The notes: generated by a model from the sequence alone, not told the origin. DNA of 13,036 nt from Bacillota bacterium (GCA_003501335.1 DNPQ01000132.1:1-13036); one strand, 5' to 3'. Numbered from the stretch's first letter, positions 1-7,491 are shown. Numbers and translations are program-made.

Positions 1-84
1 GAACGACTGCGCACACATACCGAAGCGTTGGAAGCAATCCAGAAAAAATTTTTATACCGCGAGCGCGCAGAGGTCACAGAGTAA
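1..84 (+). CDS. Possible C-terminal end of a gene entering from the left
   Basis: Frame 1 is open from the window edge to a TAA at 82-84, giving 27 residues rich in Glu, Arg and Lys (ends RERAEVTE). A plus-strand terminator lies about 75 bases downstream, which fits a gene ending here. Against this, the last 16 bases (71-86) recur exactly at 400-415 in non-coding sequence, so the apparent C-terminus may partly be a dispersed repeat. No family is recognisable from so short a piece. Confidence 0.3.
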   Translation, partial: ERLRTHTEALEAIQKKFLYRERAEVTE

Positions 85-157
85 ATGTTATTGCATTTGA
101 AGTAAGCTTTTTAGTCATGTACCCTATAGTGTGTAAACTCCAAAACAAATATAATAA

Positions 158-194
158 AAAGGCCGGATAATCTGTTTAATCCTGGTCTTTTTTT
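158..194 (+). terminator. Rho-independent terminator, possibly bidirectional
   Basis: AAAGGCCGGAT (158-168) pairs with ATCC-T-GGTCTTT (179-190), with one bulged T, one G.U pair and a 10-base loop. On the plus strand a run of seven Ts follows immediately (188-194). On the minus strand the stem is followed by TTTTTATTATATTTG, so it could also stop leftward transcripts from the kinase operon. Confidence 0.6.
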
Positions 195-280
195 ATTTTT
201 ATCTTATCCCCTCGTTCCCCTCGAAGAAAAATGTATTTTTAGATTTGGTCTCAATCATTTGCAACGACTAAGTATTTATG

Positions 281-346
281 AATCCGGTTAATCCGTCGCC
301 TTCTCGAAAAGAAAGCGCTTAATCCTGACTAATCCTGGTTCAATCC
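281..346. repeat. Irregular tandem TTAATCC(T/G)G units
   Basis: Five imperfect copies of an AATCCTG/AATCCGG unit are present: AATCCGG at 281, TTAATCCG at 289, TTAATCCTG at 319, TAATCCTG at 330 and CAATCCC at 341. A further TTAATCCTG lies at 177 inside the terminator stem. The run is non-coding, and spacing is irregular, so it is not a CRISPR array. Confidence 0.45.
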
Positions 347-536
347 CTTATGAATCTCGACCATCAAAATAGGCATTCACACCCCAGAAAACGCAGCACA
401 GGTCACAGAGTAAATTCAAAACCCAAGGTAGTTTTTATGCGATTTTAACCGGTAGTGGTTGAGTTTGCTGAGATCACAGCAAGTCAAAACGATGGAAGCC
501 TTTCGATGATTTTAGATATGCCTTTTCTTTTTACCC

Positions 537-615
537 CCTCGTGGCCCTCCTGCCCCTCGTTAATTTTAAAAATCCCTGCTATAAATGTTTTAGGAGGGGC
601 AGGAGGGGAACGAGG
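537..615. repeat. Long imperfect inverted repeat (GC-rich hairpin)
   Basis: The arms CCTCGTGGCCCTCCTGCCCC.. (537-558) and ..GGGGCAGGAGGGGAACGAGG (594-615) are complementary at 20 of 22 positions, separated by a 35-base AT-rich spacer. Neither side ends in a clean U-tract, so it is not a standard terminator. It sits 64 bases beyond the stop of the last kinase-operon gene. It could slow decay of that mRNA, or be a mobile palindromic repeat; the one-arm relative at 208-223 favours a repeat family. Confidence 0.65.
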
Positions 616-678
616 TCATAAAATAAAAAAACAAAAATGAAGATAAAAATAAATTGGTGGATTCCATCGTCTTATTTT

Positions 679-2697
679 TTATGAATAACCATCCTTAATA
701 GGCAAACACACCACAAATTGAGTACGACCCGGTTCAGATTGTACCAGTATCTTACCGCCATGGCGCTTAACAATTTTTTGGCAAATGGCTAAACCAATGC
801 CGGTACCCTCCCCGGCTTTTTTAGTGGTAAATAGCGGCTCAAAAATCCTCGGTAAAATAGCTTCAGAAATTCCAGGCCCGTTGTCAGTGAAGGAAACGGT
901 AATTTCATCTCCTTGATGACGAATACTGATCATGAGTTCCCCCTTTCCTTCCATGGCCTGAATTGCATTATGAATCAGATTCATCCATACCTGCTGCAAT
1001 TCGTCGGGATATCCTTGAATAGAAGGAACCTTTTCAAAATCAGTAATCGTATTCACACCATTTTTGATGAGGTTGCCGTACATCCGTATAACCGATTCCA
1101 CGCCTGCCCGAATATCGGTTAAAACCGGTTGGTCCGTCTGGGGAGACTCGCTATAGCTTTTAAAACCGTCTACAATTTTGATGGTTCGTTTCTGGGCTTG
1201 ATGAATCGTCCCGGCATCTCTGCGTTGAAGTGCTATTGTTAAAATAAACTCAAGCAAAACCGTATCTTTGGGGTCTTGAAGAACAGGCAAATACCGGCGG
1301 AATTCATCGGCTATTCCTAATTTAGCAAAACAGCGAACAATATTATTCAGGGTAACATTATTATCGCTGCTGAAAAGTTCTTGTTCTTGTAACAAAGAAG
1401 TTAGTCTTCGCTGGTTGTCGCGTTCCTGACGGGTCGTCAGATAGGGGATATTTTGAAGCTTCTGCAAGATATCTAAAAATAATTGCCGGCGCTCTCCTTC
1501 CATATTGATAAAAAGTCCCGGTATTTGCCGCCATAGAAGTTCCAATGAACCCTCGACATCTTCAGCAATGTCTTTTATGGCTCCAAGAGGGACATTAAGC
1601 TCTTGGGTAATATTGGAAGCCAGCTTGCCTAAAACCGCCATCTTTTCAGTATGCAGCAGGTAAGCTTGAGCTTGTTTCTGTTCGGTTATATCGCTTAAGA
1701 TAACGATTTTGCCGATAGGTTCCTTAGCATCAGACAAGGCCGTCGCCATCTGCGAATGAATATATCTTACGTCCATCCCATTTCCGATAGTCAATTCATT
1801 GAATTCCAGATCATCCAGAACCTGACGGATCAAGGCGGGAGTTTGATGGAAAATTTCGGTTGCCGGATACCCGATCAAGGAATTTTTTAATTCCGGTACC
1901 ATCGTTTGCGCGGACCGGTTAAAATCAACTATCCGGTTCAGAGGGTCGAATATTAAAACTCCATCCCGCATGGTTTCAAAAGTTTTATCACGGGCAATCG
2001 GCGATAAATCAAACAACCGATAACGGAACAAAACCAACGCAGCAATGAAACCCGTCAAAGAAAAACTGAAAGGGTTTAAATCCAGTCCCCAAGGACTCCT
2101 TCCCGTTACAAAAAAGATATATCCTATCCAGGGGATTAGCGAGCCGATCAGTAATAAATTGATTTGCTTCCGGAATAAGGGAATCGTTCGCTCTTTGATT
2201 TGCAAAAAAATAATATCTCCGGCAACAAAAGCTAAAATCAAATAGGCCAGATCAATCCAATACCAAAGTCCCCTGTGAACGGCAGTTACCATAAAAGTGC
2301 CATGTTTTACAAAAGTCAAATGGGAATAAAATAAATGATGCCAGTCATTACTAAGGTACATGAACAAATCCGTCGCCGAAAATAAAAAAAGGACGGTATA
2401 AACAAAAGGTTTTGTCCGTCCTTCCAATCCGGCATAATCACAAGTGATGGCAATCCAAAAAAAAGGAATAAAAGTAATCCCGATATATTCTACATCCAAC
2501 CATAATTTTACCTGAGGCACTGTCGTTCCGGCAAGTTCAAAGGCATAGCCAAACGAATAAAACATGATGGCAATCATCAGACCCAGAAACCCCTTGGCTC
2601 CGGGTTGGCGACGCCGCTCATAAATTAATAACGCCAATATACCATTGATGATACTGATCAACAAAGAAATGATAGCCGCCAAATGTTCCCATTGCAT
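679..2697 (-). CDS. 7TM-PAS sensor kinase with intact ATPase domain but no phosphoacceptor His
   Basis: A 672-residue membrane protein. Residues 1-228 form about seven hydrophobic helices of the kind found in the N-terminal 7TM region of some histidine kinases. A PAS domain follows (about 238-340), then a DHp region split by a long insertion (about 350-515), then a HATPase_c domain (about 525-668). The ATPase motifs are complete: N-box around N573/N577, DNGPG at 605-609, F-box FEPLF at 619-623, and GEGTGIGLA at 629-637. The H-box reads TQELNVPL, so the phosphoacceptor histidine is Gln365 (codon CAA at 1603-1605). It can probably bind ATP but cannot accept phosphate on itself. The ATG is preceded by AGGAGA at good spacing. 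It is the third operon gene, 54 bases after the response regulator. The first gene is its paralogue with the reciprocal defect. Confidence 0.93.
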   Translation of the reverse strand: MQWEHLAAIISLLISIINGILALLIYERRRQPGAKGFLGLMIAIMFYSFGYAFELAGTTVPQVKLWLDVEYIGITFIPFFWIAITCDYAGLEGRTKPFVYTVLFLFSATDLFMYLSNDWHHLFYSHLTFVKHGTFMVTAVHRGLWYWIDLAYLILAFVAGDIIFLQIKERTIPLFRKQINLLLIGSLIPWIGYIFFVTGRSPWGLDLNPFSFSLTGFIAALVLFRYRLFDLSPIARDKTFETMRDGVLIFDPLNRIVDFNRSAQTMVPELKNSLIGYPATEIFHQTPALIRQVLDDLEFNELTIGNGMDVRYIHSQMATALSDAKEPIGKIVILSDITEQKQAQAYLLHTEKMAVLGKLASNITQELNVPLGAIKDIAEDVEGSLELLWRQIPGLFINMEGERRQLFLDILQKLQNIPYLTTRQERDNQRRLTSLLQEQELFSSDNNVTLNNIVRCFAKLGIADEFRRYLPVLQDPKDTVLLEFILTIALQRRDAGTIHQAQKRTIKIVDGFKSYSESPQTDQPVLTDIRAGVESVIRMYGNLIKNGVNTITDFEKVPSIQGYPDELQQVWMNLIHNAIQAMEGKGELMISIRHQGDEITVSFTDNGPGISEAILPRIFEPLFTTKKAGEGTGIGLAICQKIVKRHGGKILVQSEPGRTQFVVCLPIKDGYS

Positions 2698-2751
2698 GAT
2701 TCAATATCTCCTGTACCATTAACATCCCAAAGCGAAAAAATCTTTTCCAGT

Positions 2752-4476
2752 TCATCGTAATGCTTGATCATCTTCCATCTGGAAAAAATAATAAAGGGCC
2801 ATCGCGGTCCCAACTAAAGTGCGCCCTTCAAATGTATCCAGCGATACCCCTAAAATTTTTTCAATCGATTGCTTCCTGAAAATAATCGTCTTATAATGAA
2901 GAAACATCTCATCGGCCACTTTCCGTAAATTGTCTTGCGCAATTATTTTTTCCAGGGTCAAAAAGAGGTTCGTACCGTTAGCCCTATCATATTCGATGAT
3001 TTTGCCGATAGTCCGGTCGAGAAAACGCCCGGATTCTTCATCATCCATTAATTTCGACAGCAAAGGGAAGGCCCCGGTCTCCAGATAATGGTGGATATTT
3101 TGCGTCGGGTGCAACTTTGCTCCAATCAACGCTGAAATCCGGGCCTGCTTGTAACGTTTGGCAAAATGTTCCATTCCCGGCCAAAATTCCGCAATCCCTA
3201 TCACAAATTTCGTCTTTGGAAAATCTTCTTGGCTTTGAATCAACAATCCCTCGGCAATTTGTTTTTCAGTCATGATATTTTCATGGTAATCAGGACTCAC
3301 GATATGCAAAACCCCGATTCCGGTCTGAGAATCCCAAGCGTAAATTGAGGGTTTTTCGGATAGCCGATCAATCATCTTATCGACGAAAATATGAAAGCCC
3401 GTTCCTTGATCCTGTTTTGGCAGATCAAAAGGAATCTCCCATTCTTTGATCATTAAAAAGAATAATAAAAAAGAACTCTTTAAAGGAACACCCAACAACT
3501 GCCCTTGAGCATAAATGTCATTACTGATCTTCTTTTGGCTTGCAGCCAGCGCATTGAAGAAATCATTACGCCGGTGCCTTGCATACGATCGTTGAAGCAA
3601 ATCGGCGGTTTCCCGCTTCAATGTCAGATCCTGATAAACCACAATCGTACCCCGGGATACAGTATCAATATATAAGGGATAAGCCATCAGTGAAACCGGA
3701 ATAGATTTGCCCTCTTTATTAAGACGCTGGGTTTCCTCGTGAATGGTCTGGCCAGCCAAGGTCTTCACCCGAAATTCAGTGGATTCGGGGCGACTTTCCG
3801 GCGCTACAATCAGATCGGATAAATAGTTATCCTGAAGCTCAGATAAAGTATATTGAAACATCCCTAAAAATGCCGGGTTTACTTGAATGATTTTTTCGGT
3901 GTCGTCCACAATGGCCATAGGATCCGGCGCATTGTCAAAAACTTGCCGAAACAAAGCTTTTTGCTGATTGAGTTCCTGGGTCCGTATGGTAACCCGCTCA
4001 TCCAATTCTTGATTCATCTGCTCTAATTGGGCATTTAAAGCATGTAAATCCTGATTTTGCAGACGAATCTTTTTTTGTTGCCTGAAACTCGCAACCGCCT
4101 CTTTGACCGTTAAAATTAAATCGTTTCTTTCCCAAGGTTTTGCTATATAACGATAGAGTCCAGCATTATTAATGGCATTAACCACCGCATCCAAACCAGC
4201 CTGTCCAGTCAATAAAACATTACGAGTTTCAGGCGTTTTACGATGGGCCCAGATTAAAAATTGGTCGCCTTTACAACCCGGCATCAGATAGTCGGCCAGT
4301 ATGAGCGGTATATCGACTTGCCGGCTCAAATTTTCCTTAAGGATTTCCTGCGCTTCTTCAGCACTTTCGGCAAGTTCGATGGTAAACTCTGAACCAAACT
4401 CGGGCTGAAGTTGGCTTTCCAAGCTATCAAGAATGCTCTTTTCATCATCAATGCATAATATCAGCGGTTTGGCCAT
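2752..4476 (-). CDS. Response regulator: REC-PAS-CdaR/PucR-like region with C-terminal HTH
   Basis: A 574-residue cytoplasmic regulator. The receiver domain (about 3-130) has the acidic pair D10/D11, phosphoacceptor D62 (ADYLMPG), T90 and K113 (AKPWE). A probable coiled coil spans about 135-172, and a PAS domain about 173-288 (FDNAPDPMAIVDD). The rest resembles CdaR/PucR-type transcription factors: a degenerate GGDEF-like region (about 330-480, with KRYKQARISALIG) and a terminal helix-turn-helix (about 490-565, with NLRKVADEMFLHYKTIIFRK, the PucR C-terminal HTH_30 pattern). It should bind DNA and control transcription, probably with PAS input in addition to phosphorylation. It lies between two sensor proteins in one operon. 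AAAGGAGA precedes the ATG at slightly long spacing. A receiver joined to a PucR-type output is uncommon; the domain calls are by eye. Confidence 0.9.
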   Translation of the reverse strand: MAKPLILCIDDEKSILDSLESQLQPEFGSEFTIELAESAEEAQEILKENLSRQVDIPLILADYLMPGCKGDQFLIWAHRKTPETRNVLLTGQAGLDAVVNAINNAGLYRYIAKPWERNDLILTVKEAVASFRQQKKIRLQNQDLHALNAQLEQMNQELDERVTIRTQELNQQKALFRQVFDNAPDPMAIVDDTEKIIQVNPAFLGMFQYTLSELQDNYLSDLIVAPESRPESTEFRVKTLAGQTIHEETQRLNKEGKSIPVSLMAYPLYIDTVSRGTIVVYQDLTLKRETADLLQRSYARHRRNDFFNALAASQKKISNDIYAQGQLLGVPLKSSFLLFFLMIKEWEIPFDLPKQDQGTGFHIFVDKMIDRLSEKPSIYAWDSQTGIGVLHIVSPDYHENIMTEKQIAEGLLIQSQEDFPKTKFVIGIAEFWPGMEHFAKRYKQARISALIGAKLHPTQNIHHYLETGAFPLLSKLMDDEESGRFLDRTIGKIIEYDRANGTNLFLTLEKIIAQDNLRKVADEMFLHYKTIIFRKQSIEKILGVSLDTFEGRTLVGTAMALYYFFQMEDDQALR

Positions 4477-4539
4477 GTTTTAACCGGTCTCCTTTCATAT
4501 AATAACAATGGCTGGCGGAACTTCAAACCAGGAAGCATT

Positions 4540-6108
4540 TCACGCAGAAGGATGGCTATAACTTTTTAAAGCGCGGACAATACTTGCAGCTCTTTTTTCC
4601 TCAAATAAAAGGCCGGCGATTTTTTTACGCTGCTTCGCACTTTCTAAAATAAACCGTAAATAAACCCGACCCTGCTCATCTTGAATAACCGGAACCAACC
4701 GGATAAAATACTCCGCAATATTTAATAAAGCAAAGGAATAGACAATATCTTCGGCCCCAGCCAACTTATTTTTTTCTAAAACAGGAAGCAATTTTTCCAA
4801 GGCTTCATGAACTTCCATTGGCGTAGACTCAGGCCCAGTTTGACTTTTTTCAAAGATCTCCAGGCATAATTGTTTCTGGCTTGTACCAAGACCATCCAAA
4901 GCATTCGCTAACTGGCGCCCCAGATTGATAAAAGTCTGTTCAGTATTTTCCGCCGTGGCTTTTATGGCAGCTAACGGAGTATTCATCTCATGGACCACAT
5001 TAGAAACCAATTGGCCGAGGACTGTTAATTTTTCTGCTTGTATGAACTGTGTTTGGGCCTCCCGCTGCAAAGTGATATCATCGCAAATAATATTTTTCCC
5101 GATGGGCGTTTTTGAGTTGGAGAGGATCAACGAAAGTTGAGAATCTATACAGCGTCTATCTTTCCCAATGACATAGAACTCACTTCTCTCCAAATTGTTG
5201 CGGACTTGATCAATCAATTGCTTATGATCGGGAATAACCTCCGCTAGATTCCGCCCGATAACTCCGGGAGTTAATTCTTTGAACAGATTCCGGGCTGCCG
5301 GGTTATAATCCACAATTCGGTCTTGCATATCCACTATCAAAACCCCATCACGCATCGTTTCAAAGATGATGCCCCGAGCAATCGGAGATAAACTGAGGAG
5401 TTTATGACGAAATACTCCCCAGGTTAAAACTAAACCGGTTAATGTAAATGCAAAAGGACACGGGTCAAGTTGATAGGGGGTCCAATCAAATAAATAAATA
5501 ATACTTCCCAGCCAGGTAATCAATGAACCGCAAACAACCATCCAAATCTGACTGCGATATATTTTGGCCGTTCGTGTTAAGGCCGTGATAAGCAATACGT
5601 TGCCGCCGAATACCATTGAATAAAGATATATCAAATAGGCAAAACCCAAAGGTCCCATTTGGTAAGTGATAATTGAAAAAGGATTCTCTCGACGAATACT
5701 AACGTTGATATAATAGAGATGGTGAAAACCATTCGTAAAATTAGCGCCTAAAGTAAAGAGGGAAGCAACGAATAAAATATAAATGATCCATTTCTTAACC
5801 GTTTGAGAAATTCCTATATAATTACCGATTAGCAAGATCCAAAAAAAAGGAATAAAAGCAATGCCGATGTATTCAAACTTATTCCAAAATAAAACCTGTG
5901 CTAAATTATTGGATGATAGTTCAAATCCATATCCAAAGGAATATATCGATAGAGTGATCATCAAAGCCGCAAATTCCCTGGCTCCGGTCTGATGTCGGTG
6001 TTGATAGGCAAAAAATGCCAGTACTCCAGTTATAATACTGGCAATCAGTATAGCAATCATCATAGCCGTACGTTGCCAAAGCAAATAAGCGACCCCCCGG
6101 TAATTCAT
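4540..6108 (-). CDS. 7TM-PAS sensor with phosphoacceptor His but no ATPase domain
   Basis: A 522-residue membrane protein paralogous to the kinase at 679-2697. It has a 7TM region (about 15-238), a PAS domain (about 247-350) and a DHp region with the same long insertion (about 357-518). The H-box VVHEMNTPL is intact (His373, codon CAT at 4990-4992). The protein stops after IVRALKSYSHPSA, exactly where the paralogue continues into its HATPase domain, and no ATPase-coding remnant exists in the 63 bases before the next gene. It could receive phosphate and pass it on but cannot use ATP itself. The start is uncertain: ATG 6108 lacks a ribosome binding site. TTG 6084, eight bases after GGGGGG, would give a 514-residue protein whose N-terminus aligns better with the paralogue. 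It is the first gene of the operon. Confidence 0.9.
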   Translation of the reverse strand: MNYRGVAYLLWQRTAMMIAILIASIITGVLAFFAYQHRHQTGAREFAALMITLSIYSFGYGFELSSNNLAQVLFWNKFEYIGIAFIPFFWILLIGNYIGISQTVKKWIIYILFVASLFTLGANFTNGFHHLYYINVSIRRENPFSIITYQMGPLGFAYLIYLYSMVFGGNVLLITALTRTAKIYRSQIWMVVCGSLITWLGSIIYLFDWTPYQLDPCPFAFTLTGLVLTWGVFRHKLLSLSPIARGIIFETMRDGVLIVDMQDRIVDYNPAARNLFKELTPGVIGRNLAEVIPDHKQLIDQVRNNLERSEFYVIGKDRRCIDSQLSLILSNSKTPIGKNIICDDITLQREAQTQFIQAEKLTVLGQLVSNVVHEMNTPLAAIKATAENTEQTFINLGRQLANALDGLGTSQKQLCLEIFEKSQTGPESTPMEVHEALEKLLPVLEKNKLAGAEDIVYSFALLNIAEYFIRLVPVIQDEQGRVYLRFILESAKQRKKIAGLLFEEKRAASIVRALKSYSHPSA

Positions 6109-6564
6109 TCATCGAAAAAATTAACAAAACCTTTTCATTTGATTGATTCGCTTCATCCAACAGCAGTTCCTTTTGTTTAACAGGTAAAGCAATAAATTCA
6201 ATTTTCTAAAGTCTGATCAATTTACCCAAAAAATAATTTTAAAAATATTTGCTCCTTAATCCATGAACAATGGGTTATCTCTCAAGTGTCATCAAGCAAT
6301 CTTATTGAATACAGCTCGATGATGTTAGGTTAATGTCTATGTTTCTCCCACACAAAATATTAAAATTAACTCTAAGTTTACATTTTGTAACATAGCTGAC
6401 GTCTTTTTTTCATATATCATCTGTATAATAAAGTCATTGAAAAACTTTTTTTCATTACTCCCTCCCTTTTTTTACGGGGCCGATTGGATAATCGGCCCCG
6501 CTTTGTTCTTCATTGGTAAGTACGAAATCAGCCTTTACAAATATCAAAAAACATCTTGCAGGCA
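6109..6564. other. Gene-free leader region upstream of the sensor operon
   Basis: No long gene is supported here. On the minus strand an AAAGGA ribosome binding site stands seven bases before a TTG at 6160. This opens a frame (start LDEANQSNEK) that overlaps the sensor start in another frame and runs to 5921. It may be a regulatory upstream ORF or the trace of a frameshift at the G6 run (6092-6097). The operon promoter must lie in about 6165-6420, but I find no convincing -35/-10 pair. A small inverted repeat CCAT-GAACA-ATGG sits near 6261-6273. On the plus strand a TATAAT (6424-6429) and a hairpin (6475-6500) lie 45 bases apart. Confidence 0.4.
6475..6512 (+). terminator. Perfect 11-bp hairpin with weak U-rich tail
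   Basis: CGGGGCCGATT (6475-6485) pairs perfectly with AATCGGCCCCG (6490-6500) around a GGAT loop. On the plus strand it is followed by CTTTGTTCTTC, an interrupted U-rich tail. On the minus strand the tail is A-rich, so it does not look like the terminator of the CYTH gene, although it lies only 65 bases past its stop. No plus-strand gene upstream explains it, apart from a possible small RNA starting near 6436. Confidence 0.5.
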
Positions 6565-7023
6565 TCACCAACATTGATAGGGATTTTTTACTAAATTGGC
6601 ATTCAAGTATTTAGGATCATCCGTCACTTCCCTGCCAACCCATTCTGGAATTGGAATATCCTCTTTTTCGGATTTTAATTCGATTTCCGCAACAATCAAT
6701 CCCTCGTTTTGGCCATGAAATTCATCAACTTCCCATGTTGAACCTTTAAAGTCTACTTCATAGCGGACTTTTTCAATGACTCCTTTACATAACTGCATTA
6801 ATTCTGCAGCATCTTCGTATGGAATCGGATACTCCCATTCATTCCTCGTGATACCAATTGTCTTTCCCTTTATGGTGAGAAAAGCTTGCTTGTTGTACAA
6901 TCTAACTCTGACAACCTGTTCAGTTTCATTGCAGAGGTACCCTTGTTGAATAGAGTTTCGTTTTTCCGATAGCCGGTAATCGTCCCGGATTACCAAAAAC
7001 TTTCGCTCAATTTCCTTGCCCAT
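6565..7023 (-). CDS. CYTH-domain protein (triphosphate tunnel metalloenzyme family)
   Basis: A 152-residue soluble protein. It opens with GKEIERKFLV, the ExExK signature of the CYTH fold (E4, E6, K8), in which acidic residues bind metal and basic residues bind a triphosphate inside a beta tunnel. Further tunnel-type residues follow: VVRVRLYNKQAFLTIKGK (about 37-54), the acidic strand WEVDEF (about 97-102), IVAEIELKSE (about 109-118), and the late ANLVKNPY motif. Length matches small bacterial CYTH proteins. Family members include inorganic tripolyphosphatases, thiamine triphosphatases and class IV adenylate cyclases; sequence alone does not separate these here, though tripolyphosphatase is common in short bacterial forms. 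AGGGAG lies nine bases before the ATG. It is not in an obvious operon. Confidence 0.9.
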   Translation of the reverse strand: MGKEIERKFLVIRDDYRLSEKRNSIQQGYLCNETEQVVRVRLYNKQAFLTIKGKTIGITRNEWEYPIPYEDAAELMQLCKGVIEKVRYEVDFKGSTWEVDEFHGQNEGLIVAEIELKSEKEDIPIPEWVGREVTDDPKYLNANLVKNPYQCW

Positions 7024-7164
7024 TGTTCTGATCTCCCTTGATGTTTGCTTATTATTTCGGTGTAATTCCCTTTTTATATGATATCGATTTTTGTGCTAAT
7101 GATCACACTTTTTATTAATGGTGCTCGGTTCCTCACCATTAAAATCTTAAAAAATATTCATATT

Positions 7165-7217
7165 TCGTCAAAATCAATAAAGCCGCTTAATCCCCCACTT
7201 CGGTAAATTAAACGGCT
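7165..7217 (-). terminator. Rho-independent terminator of the zinc-ribbon gene
   Basis: Read on the minus strand, AGCCGTTTAAT (from 7217) pairs with ATTAAGCGGCT (ending at 7181), eleven base pairs with one U.G wobble and a 15-base loop. The tail is TTTATTGATTTT. It lies 22 bases past the stop of the small zinc-ribbon gene. The wobble makes the stem better in minus-strand RNA than in plus-strand RNA, which supports this direction. Confidence 0.75.
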
Positions 7218-7238
7218 TCTGATTTCTATGACCTCTAT

Positions 7239-7379
7239 TTAATTGTTATCTTCCGATTTATCCTCCTCTTCACCTTTTTCCGGAGATTCACCTAAACAAT
7301 TCGGGCATAGTCCTAATTCCGGGTCAGCATCGGCTGCACCACATATTTCACAAAAAATGGCGCCTTCGGTTTCTTCCAT
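7239..7379 (-). CDS. Small zinc-ribbon protein, 46 residues
   Basis: This gene encodes a 46-residue protein starting MEETEGAIFCEICGAADADP. It has two knuckles, CEIC at positions 10-13 and CPNC at 25-28, spaced as in small rubredoxin-like zinc ribbons that bind one zinc ion through four cysteines. The last third is a highly acidic tail (ESPEKGEEEDKSEDNN), suggesting a soluble, unstructured C-terminus. The ribosome binding site GGAGGGG stands five bases before the ATG, and a good terminator follows the TAA. It lies 112 bases after the lytic transglycosylase stop, so it may be co-transcribed with it or have its own promoter. The function is unknown; stand-alone zinc ribbons may bind nucleic acid or protein partners. 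Confidence 0.8.
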   Translation of the reverse strand: MEETEGAIFCEICGAADADPELGLCPNCLGESPEKGEEEDKSEDNN

Positions 7380-7491
7380 ATTTTCCCCTCCATTCCGGTT
7401 TTCGTTACTTTCCTTTCTATTATTTCCGGTAATCTATTTTATTTGCATCCATAGAAAGGGAGGGGTTTCTGCTTTTAAGTCTTCACCATTA

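Larger units (their letters stand above)
71..415. repeat. 16-bp direct repeat AGGTCACAGAGTAAAT, two copies
   Basis: The identical 16-mer AGGTCACAGAGTAAAT occurs at 71-86 and 400-415. Both copies are preceded by a GC-rich CGC-AG-type sequence. The two copies bracket the terminator and the TTAATCC repeats. They look like members of a dispersed intergenic repeat family rather than coding sequence. Confidence 0.5.
195..678. other. Gene-free repeat-rich region downstream of the kinase operon
   Basis: I see no credible gene here. The region holds the AATCC units, the second copy of the 16-mer, and a long inverted repeat at 537-615. An isolated CCCCTCGTTCCCCTCG at 208-223 closely resembles one arm of that inverted repeat. 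The short open frame at 455-640 runs through the inverted repeat and has no ribosome binding site, so I treat it as chance. Confidence 0.5.

Noticed and set aside
281..346. CRISPR array
   Set aside because: The AATCC units are short, irregularly spaced and imperfect, and no cas genes are present.
455..640. Plus-strand 61-codon frame
   Set aside because: It runs through the long inverted repeat, has no ribosome binding site and no protein-like features.
4477..4539. Remnant of an ATPase domain after the first sensor
   Set aside because: The 63 bases to the next gene encode no N-, G- or F-box piece in any frame, so the domain is absent rather than frameshifted.
4925..5140. Plus-strand frame inside the first sensor gene
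   Set aside because: It is antisense to a clearly conserved DHp and PAS coding region and has no start signals.
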